9,330 bases of DNA from JAIRTY01 sp050257395 (GTDB lineage: Bacteria; Actinomycetota; Actinomycetes; Streptosporangiales; Streptosporangiaceae): NCBI GenBank assembly GCA_050257395.1, contig JBLMWU010000121.1, forward strand, positions 1 to 9,330. Reading direction: 5' to 3'. Position 1 is the stretch's first letter; each line of letters begins with the position of its first letter. A program made the position numbers and the translations under genes. Below the pieces are notes generated by a model. The model was not told the origin of the DNA and did not search any database. It worked only from the letters and a program-made list of their open reading frames with translations. Below, in pieces: positions 5,190-9,330 of this stretch.

Positions 5190-6517
5190 CTCGTACCGCT
5201 CCTCCTTCGGTCGTCCTGCAGCGGCAGGCCGTCCCCGGCGAGCCGCTGCCCCGCTGAGGCCTCGCCCACGCCGCCGTCAGGGTCCGGGACCGCGGGCAGC
5301 ACCAGCTCGAACGCGCTGCCGCTGCCCGGGGTGCTGCGGACCAGCACGTCGCCGCCGTGCGCGTGGGCCACCGCGCGGACCAGCGCCAGGCCGAGGCCGG
5401 TGCCGCGGGAGCCGCCGGGCCGCCCGGCGGTCCGGAACCGGTCGAACACGTGCTCCAGCTCTTCCGGCGCGATGCCGGACCCGCTGTCCGCGATGATGAT
5501 ACGCGCCTGCCCGGCGGCCCTATCGGCCGCGACGGACAGCTCGACCAGGTCGCCGTCGCGGGTGTGCCGCACCGCGTTCTCCAGCAGCGCGTCCATGGCC
5601 AGGCCCAGCCGCTCCGGGTCGGCGCTGACCAAGGCGCTGTCCAGGCGGCCGAACTGCCAGCGCCGCGGGGCGGTCGGCATCCACTTGCGCAGCACCTCCA
5701 TGGTGAGCTGGTCCAGCGCGACCGGCTCGGGCAGCAGGAAGTCCGGGTCCTCGGACCCGGCGATGACCAGCAGCCGCTCGCCGAGCCGCCGGAGCCGGGC
5801 CAGTTCCCCGACCACCACCTCGATGTCGCGGCTCTCCCCCCGCCCGGCCAGCTCGCGGGCCAGCAGCTCGGAGTGGCCGAGGGCGATCGTGATCGGGGTC
5901 TTGAGCTGGTGCGAGGCGTCCTGCAGGAACACCCGCTGGGTGGCCAGCAGGCGGGCGTTCTCCTCGCTGATGAGGTCGCGCTCGGCGTCCGCCGCCAGCC
6001 GCCGCTGGGAGTGCCAGACCATCAGCCAGAACATGGCCGCCATCAGCGGCACCTCGTTCAGCTCGTCCACTGGCTCGGAGTGCTGCCAGACATCCCAGCC
6101 GATGGCGATGGCGGTGGTGACGATGACCACGCCCAGCACCCACAGGGTCGGCCGGATCGCCCACACCCGGAAGCCGTACAGCAGGGTGAGGCTGATCCAG
6201 ATGAAGTGGAAGGGGACCGTCTCCCAGTGGGCGAACACCACCATCGCCGCGAGGTTGACCACGGAGAAGGCGGCCCACGCCACGTCAAGCCCGGCGAACG
6301 GCCAGCGGACGCTGCGCGGCCACAGCGGCCAGTGCAGCCCGGGCGGCTTGACCGGCCAGCGGAACCCCGCCGGCGGCCAGCGGAGCCCGGGCATCGCCCG
6401 GTCGGCGGGCCGCCGGTGCGGGATCGCCCGGGCGACCAGCGGCCGCAGCCGCCCCGGCGGGCGGGTTCCGGGGGCGGCCCGGGCCGCCTCAGGAGGCGAG
6501 CTGGTAGCCCTCACCAC
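5186..6517 (-). CDS. Membrane sensor histidine kinase (HisKA/HATPase_c)
   Basis: The 443-residue protein has hydrophobic helices at about 78-97, 103-117, 124-142 and 156-168, a dimerisation H-box FLQDASHQLKTPI with the phospho-acceptor H203, and an HATPase_c domain. The ATP-binding motifs are the N-box LLENAVRHT (N314), the G1 box IIADSGSGI (D344) and the G2 box GTGLGLAL (372-379). There is no extracytoplasmic sensor domain of useful size, so it probably senses through its membrane helices. The start is uncertain: GTG 6517 overlaps the response-regulator gene by 29 bases and lacks a good ribosome binding site, implying coupled translation, and ATG at codon 42 (6394) is possible. Residues 44-75 contain four R/H-W-P motifs (LRWP, FRWP, LHWP, VRWP), reflected in a repeated GGCCAGCGGA at DNA level. 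This partners the adjacent OmpR-type regulator. Confidence 0.9.
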   Translation of the reverse strand: MVRATSSPPEAARAAPGTRPPGRLRPLVARAIPHRRPADRAMPGLRWPPAGFRWPVKPPGLHWPLWPRSVRWPFAGLDVAWAAFSVVNLAAMVVFAHWETVPFHFIWISLTLLYGFRVWAIRPTLWVLGVVIVTTAIAIGWDVWQHSEPVDELNEVPLMAAMFWLMVWHSQRRLAADAERDLISEENARLLATQRVFLQDASHQLKTPITIALGHSELLARELAGRGESRDIEVVVGELARLRRLGERLLVIAGSEDPDFLLPEPVALDQLTMEVLRKWMPTAPRRWQFGRLDSALVSADPERLGLAMDALLENAVRHTRDGDLVELSVAADRAAGQARIIIADSGSGIAPEELEHVFDRFRTAGRPGGSRGTGLGLALVRAVAHAHGGDVLVRSTPGSGSAFELVLPAVPDPDGGVGEASAGQRLAGDGLPLQDDRRRSGTR

Positions 6518-7199
6518 GCACCGTTTTGATCAGGTCGAAGCCCAGCTTGGACCGCAGCCGCCGGACGCAGACGTCCACCACGTTCGAGCCGGGATCGAAG
6601 TCGTAGCCCCACACCGATGCGAGCAGCTGGCCCTTGGCCACCGACTGGCCCGCGTGCTCCATCAGCTCCCGCAGCAGCAGGAACTCCAGCCGGGTGAGGG
6701 CCACCGGGCCCCGGCCGATATTGGCTTCCAGCCTGCCCACGTCCAGGATCAGCTCGCCCGCCCGCAGCACCTCGCCGCCCGCGTGGCTGTCCTCCCGCAG
6801 CCGGACCCGCACCCGGGCCAGCAGCTCGGCCAGGGAAAAGGGCTTCGTCAGATAGTCCTGGGCGCCCAGCTCCAGGCAGTCCACCTTCGTGGTCACGTCG
6901 GCCAGGCAGGACAGCACCAGCACCGGCTGCTCCGGCCGTTCCCGCACCAGCTGGGTGAGTACCTGGCGGCCGTCCAGGTCCGGCATGATCAGGTCCAGGA
7001 TGACCAGGTCGTAGCCCGCGGACAGCGCCTGCCGGAGTCCCTCGGAGCCGGTCTCCGCAAAATCGATTGCATACCCAGCGGCGGCCAGAGCACGGCTGAT
7101 GAAGTCGCGGATCCTCGGCTCGTCGTCCACCAGCAGGATGCGTCGGCTGGCCAGCCCGCACTCCGGCACGAGCACAGGCAGTTCGCTTCTCATGGCCAT
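6489..7199 (-). CDS. OmpR/PhoB-family DNA-binding response regulator
   Basis: The receiver domain shows the acidic pair in ILLVDDEPRIRDF, the phospho-acceptor Asp in LVILDLIMPDLDG, the Ser switch residue in VLVLSCLAD and the invariant Lys in DYLTKPFSL. The C-terminal winged helix of the OmpR type follows (LILDVGRLEAN, then LTRLEFLLLRELM, with the recognition-helix region SNVVDVCVRRLRSKLG and the final RGEGYQL wing). The protein is about 236 residues, full length for the family. Starts in frame are ATG 7199, ATG 7193 (AGG with 7-base spacing, perhaps the best) and GTG 7208; none has a strong ribosome binding site. It is the first gene of a four-gene leftward operon and overlaps the kinase gene. 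It probably controls its own operon and possibly the divergent cupredoxin/oxidase genes. Confidence 0.93.
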   Translation of the reverse strand: MAMRSELPVLVPECGLASRRILLVDDEPRIRDFISRALAAAGYAIDFAETGSEGLRQALSAGYDLVILDLIMPDLDGRQVLTQLVRERPEQPVLVLSCLADVTTKVDCLELGAQDYLTKPFSLAELLARVRVRLREDSHAGGEVLRAGELILDVGRLEANIGRGPVALTRLEFLLLRELMEHAGQSVAKGQLLASVWGYDFDPGSNVVDVCVRRLRSKLGFDLIKTVRGEGYQLAS

Positions 7200-7221
7200 A
7201 CCTGTCACTTCAGCGTGCCCA

Positions 7222-7284
7222 GTTACCAGGGACCGGGGTGGCCAGCTCTGGTTCCGGTGGGTATGGGGGAATTCCGGTTACCAG
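7222..7284. promoter_or_regulatory. Direct repeat GTTACCAG in the regulator's upstream region
   Basis: The 8-mer GTTACCAG occurs at 7222-7229 and 7277-7284, start points 55 bases apart, just upstream of the response-regulator start. In the direction of that gene both read CTGGTAAC. OmpR-type regulators bind direct repeats, often in helical phase, so autoregulation is conceivable. Two 8-mers are weak evidence, and no convincing -35/-10 pair for the leftward operon is visible. Confidence 0.2.
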
Positions 7285-7392
7285 TGGAATGTACTCCAAG
7301 CCCCGCCTCATTCCTACGATCCGTAGCGACACCTTAGGGCAAAGCAAACCATTGCACGAGCGTCTCGCGACGGAACGTAGCAGCCGCGGTCC

Positions 7393-7403
7393 AAGGAGAG
7401 GAG
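7393..7403 (+). promoter_or_regulatory. Strong Shine-Dalgarno-like sequence without an obvious gene
   Basis: AAGGAGAGGAG is among the best Shine-Dalgarno sequences in the window, yet it is not followed by a convincing gene. The only nearby candidate is TTG at 7414 with 10-base spacing, which encodes the five-codon peptide MRSRA and stops in an ATGA overlap with ATG 7428. It could be a leader peptide signal in the cupredoxin/oxidase upstream region, or purine-rich chance. Confidence 0.2.
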
Positions 7404-7439
7404 ATTCATCACGTTGCGTAGCAGGGCATGACTGTTCGG

Positions 7440-7528
7440 CTTCCGGATGCGCGCCGGAAGGTGACAGTCCGGTTTCTGGTGGCGCCGGCCCGGGCGGCTT
7501 CCCGGGCTTCCGCCGGCGAGGCCGTCAC
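7440..7528 (+). promoter_or_regulatory. Series of hairpins in the upstream region of the cupredoxin gene
   Basis: Three nested or adjacent pairings are visible. CTTCCGG (7440-7446) pairs with CCGGAAG (7454-7460). GTGAC (7461-7465) pairs with GTCAC (7524-7528), enclosing an 8-bp stem formed by 7487-7494 and 7501-7508 (GGCCCGGG with CCCGGGCT, one G-U pair, 6-base loop). If transcribed this could be a structured leader, a terminator/attenuator, or simply GC-rich sequence that folds. I recognise no riboswitch class. Confidence 0.3.
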
Positions 7529-7617
7529 GGCCCGAATGCGGCTAGGTAACAGAACGATTGCATTGAGCAAAATCCCAGGTCAGCCTGAGATGGCGGACTC
7601 TCAGCGGGGGCCGGTTC

Positions 7618-7633
7618 ATGACAATTTCGTCAT
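7618..7633. promoter_or_regulatory. Inverted repeat ATGAC-N6-GTCAT, possible operator
   Basis: Five-base perfect arms flank AATTTC in one of the few AT-rich spots of the window, 16 bases upstream of the candidate -35 element at 7649. The position suits a dimeric transcription factor acting on the cupredoxin/oxidase promoter. Confidence 0.3.
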
Positions 7634-7648
7634 TCAGCGCCCGGACTG

Positions 7649-7677
7649 TTGCTGTACCCAGGGGTTACTCCCAGGAT
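7649..7677 (+). promoter_or_regulatory. Candidate promoter for the cupredoxin/oxidase operon
   Basis: TTGCTG (7649-7654) and CAGGAT (7672-7677) are separated by 17 bases. This resembles an actinomycete vegetative promoter (TTGAC-type -35, TAGGAT-type -10) with one mismatch in the -10 and three in the -35. Transcription would start near 7684, leaving a leader of about 97 bases. That would put the hairpins at 7440-7528 upstream of the transcript. Confidence 0.3.
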
Positions 7678-7739
7678 CAGGGGCGTAACAGGCCTCCGGC
7701 CGGGGGTTCCAGGGGGACGTTCACGGCCGGCCACAGTCG

Positions 7740-7749
7740 TGTGCGCACA
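7740..7749. promoter_or_regulatory. 10-bp palindrome TGTGCGCACA before the cupredoxin start
   Basis: A perfect palindrome lies 31 bases upstream of the GTG start at 7781 and downstream of the candidate promoter, a position where a repressor could block elongation. The rest of 7209-7780 holds no gene that I can support. Confidence 0.2.
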
Positions 7750-7780
7750 GAGGCGCCACGGAGAAGCGAGGTGGTGACTG

Positions 7781-8491
7781 GTGTCTGTGCCAGTCCGTAT
7801 CGTGACCCTGCTCGTGGCGTTCGCCGCGGTGGTCGCCGGTGCGGTCTTCGTAGTCGCTCACTACATCGTGAGCTCTCCGCCGACGGTGCACTACACGGCG
7901 ACGGGCAATGTGGTGAACGTCATGCTGCAAGAGGACCCGCAGAACAACAACCCGGCCAACCCCGACTGGGTCAGCTACTACGTGCAGGATCCGCAGACCA
8001 AGCAGTGGGTGCACACGACGCTGTTCTCGGTGCCCGCGGGCAAGACGGTCCACGTCACGATCCTGGGTTACGACGGCTGCACCCCCCCGCGTAACAATTA
8101 CTGGAGCCAGGTCCAGGGCACCATCGGCGGGACGGTGACGGTCCAGCAGTTCGCCGACACGAACAAGCCGATCGGGTCCCCGTCGACCGTGTCCAACATC
8201 AACGGCTGGGCGCACTGCGCGGTCGGGCACACGTTCGCCATCCCCAGCCTGCACGTTTTCGTGCCGGTGGCCTCGCCCAACACCGCGGACTTCAACAAGA
8301 ACCCGTGCGGCGACTCGCCGTGCGTCGAGGGCCCCTACTCGCAGGAGTCGTTCTCCTTCCAGGCGCCGTCCAAGCCCGGGTACTTCCGCTGGCAGTGCTT
8401 CGTGCCCTGCGGCGGCGGCTACCTCGACGGCAACGGCGGCCCGATGGCCACGATCGGCTACATGATGGGCCAGATGGAGGTGACGGCCTGA
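7781..8491 (+). CDS. Membrane-anchored cupredoxin-like protein with partial CuA-type site
   Basis: The 236-residue protein starts at GTG 7781 behind GAGGTGG with 6-base spacing. Residues 7-30 form one hydrophobic helix (signal anchor), and the rest should be outside the membrane. The C-terminal part resembles a cupredoxin domain of the oxidase subunit II type: H150 in VGHTFAIP corresponds to the first CuA His (IHSFW in subunit II), and C206-x3-C210 in WQCFVPCGGG to the two CuA cysteines. The glutamate between the cysteines is replaced by Val208, the His four residues after the second Cys is Tyr214, and the Met position is Gly217, with M222 nearby. A mononuclear or altered copper site, or another metal, is therefore possible. 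Four further cysteines (C100, C146, C176, C181) could form disulfides. It ends one base into the subunit II start codon (TGATG), so the two products probably act together. I do not recognise a named family. Confidence 0.8.
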   Translation: MSVPVRIVTLLVAFAAVVAGAVFVVAHYIVSSPPTVHYTATGNVVNVMLQEDPQNNNPANPDWVSYYVQDPQTKQWVHTTLFSVPAGKTVHVTILGYDGCTPPRNNYWSQVQGTIGGTVTVQQFADTNKPIGSPSTVSNINGWAHCAVGHTFAIPSLHVFVPVASPNTADFNKNPCGDSPCVEGPYSQESFSFQAPSKPGYFRWQCFVPCGGGYLDGNGGPMATIGYMMGQMEVTA

Positions 8492-9306
8492 TGGCCGCGA
8501 CCGAGTCTCCGGCCAGGACCGAGCCGAACCACGGCGCCCGCATCTTCGGCGCGTGGCTCGTCCTTGCCATCATCGCGGACGCCCTCATCTGGTTCGTCTG
8601 GCGGCCGCACCTGCCCCCCGGGGACATGACCGACCAGGCCAGGGGCCAGCAGTTCGACATCGCCGTGATGGCCGTGCTGTGCGCGCCGGTGCTGCTGTTC
8701 ATCTGGGTGTACGTGGGCTACGCGCTGGTCGTCTGGCGGCACCGGGCCGGGGACGACGAGGACGGCCCGGCCATGCACGGCACCACCCGGGTGCAGGCCA
8801 CCTGGATCACCGTCACCGCCGTGATCGTGCTGGGACTTTTCGGCTTCGGCACCTACGAGCTGATCGTCCCGAACGGCGCGGGCGCGGGCGAGGGCCCGTC
8901 CCCGATCTGGAACCCGCCCGGGATCACCACCACCAGTGCCACCAGCCTCGCCAGGATGGAGCAGTCCTGGTCGCCGGGGTCGCCGCTGGTCGTCCAGGCC
9001 ATCGGCCAGCAGTGGGCGTGGACCTACCGCTATCCGCAGTTCGGCGGCATGGAGACCACCGAACTGATGCTTCCGGTCAACACCGAGGTGGAGTTCCACG
9101 TGACCTCGCTGGACGTCATCCACAGCTTCTGGGCCTACAAGCTCGGGGTGAAGGCCGACGCCAACCCGGGCGTGGACAACATCGCGTTCGCCAAGCCGAT
9201 GCAGACCGGCGGGTTCACGGTCCGCTGCAACGAGCTGTGCGGCATCTGGCACGGCGCGATGTTGTCCACGCCCGGGTTGGCGTCGGCCTTCACCCCGAGC
9301 TTGTAG
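8491..9306 (+). CDS. Cytochrome c oxidase subunit II, CuA type (3' end artefactual)
   Basis: Translation starts at ATG 8491, with GGAGGTGA at 8476-8483 and 7-base spacing, overlapping the cupredoxin stop by one base. Three hydrophobic helices are predicted at about 17-38, 57-82 and 104-126, one more than the usual two, with no lipobox. The exported CuA domain has GQQWAWTYRYP (172-182), the aromatic electron-entry motif, H211 in DVIHSFW, and a complete CuA loop CNELCGIWHGAM with C246, E248, C250, H254 and M257. It would accept electrons from a cytochrome c or a copper protein and pass them to subunit I heme a. No heme c domain is seen before the break. Genuine sequence ends at about M257 (9261). 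The following residues LSTPGLASAFTPSL and the stop at 9304 come from an inverted copy of the gene's own DNA, so the true C-terminus and any following subunit genes are missing. Confidence 0.92.
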   Translation: MAATESPARTEPNHGARIFGAWLVLAIIADALIWFVWRPHLPPGDMTDQARGQQFDIAVMAVLCAPVLLFIWVYVGYALVVWRHRAGDDEDGPAMHGTTRVQATWITVTAVIVLGLFGFGTYELIVPNGAGAGEGPSPIWNPPGITTTSATSLARMEQSWSPGSPLVVQAIGQQWAWTYRYPQFGGMETTELMLPVNTEVEFHVTSLDVIHSFWAYKLGVKADANPGVDNIAFAKPMQTGGFTVRCNELCGIWHGAMLSTPGLASAFTPSL

Positions 9307-9330
9307 GCCCAGAAGCTGTGGATGACGTCC
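9111..9330. repeat. Perfect 76-base inverted repeat at the window end (fold-back)
   Basis: Bases 9255-9330 are exactly the reverse complement of 9111-9186, with a 68-base spacer (9187-9254). The right arm is antisense to a conserved part of the subunit II gene and cuts the reading frame directly after the CuA motif, and the sequence stops at the arm's end. A real gene would not contain this. It is best explained by a fold-back chimera or an assembly path that turned onto the opposite strand at a CGCGAT-type microhomology. Confidence 0.95.

Noticed and set aside
4677..7337. 886-codon open frame on the plus strand
   Set aside because: It lies wholly antisense to the TlpA-like, kinase and regulator genes, which have clear motifs. 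Long antisense frames are common in very GC-rich DNA, and its protein is low-complexity.
7457..7472. Cobalamin-riboswitch-like GGTGACAGTCC
   Set aside because: Only this short piece resembles the core. The conserved flanking core segments and a B12-box-like helix are missing.
7428..7688. 86-codon plus-strand frame in the intergenic region
   Set aside because: Its third codon positions have far lower GC than real genes here, it shows no known motif, and it runs through the hairpins and the candidate promoter.
9262..9306. Natural C-terminus of subunit II
   Set aside because: These codons are the exact reverse complement of earlier codons of the same gene, so they are part of the fold-back.

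Overview
The window is extremely GC-rich DNA. Its coding strands have strong G/C bias at third codon positions, GTG starts are frequent, and genes are closely packed. The protein types (OmpR-type two-component pair, CE4 deacetylase, AbiEi/Vsr-like protein, GT28-type glycosyltransferase, CuA oxidase subunit II) fit a high-GC actinomycete, perhaps of the Streptosporangiales; that placement is inference. The window looks like a whole contig. It starts in what may be the broken 5' end of a gene, and it ends in a perfect 76-base inverted copy of its own last gene, which is most likely an assembly or amplification artefact.

Left part (1-2391). A degenerate 25-base tandem array (221-440) precedes a leftward gene for an AbiEi-like winged-helix plus Vsr-like nuclease-fold protein (490-1455) with no toxin partner. 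Its upstream region carries two DnaA-box-like 9-mers, a perfect 16-bp hairpin (1556-1593) and a long G-run tract. These also form the 3' flank of a leftward polysaccharide deacetylase gene (1660-2391).

Middle part (2392-3981). A second low-complexity repeat region (about 2449-2600) is followed by the last 66 codons of an NAD-dependent sugar epimerase with no body (2696-2896). That fragment overlaps by one base the start of an MGDG-synthase/MurG-like glycosyltransferase. Deacetylase, epimerase remnant and glycosyltransferase look like a decayed cell-envelope glycan locus.

Right part (4000-9330). Leftward from 7199 runs a compact four-gene operon: OmpR-type response regulator, membrane histidine kinase, membrane-anchored TlpA-like thioredoxin, and a small membrane-anchored protein whose exported domain has exactly two cysteines. 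Divergent from it, across a 580-base intergenic region with hairpins and candidate promoter elements, are a membrane-anchored cupredoxin-like protein with a partial CuA-like Cys-x3-Cys site and a cytochrome c oxidase subunit II with a complete CuA motif, coupled through TGATG. Some TlpA-like proteins reduce CuA cysteines during oxidase assembly, so the two halves may form a regulated module for building or running a copper oxidase. That link is inferred from gene arrangement only.
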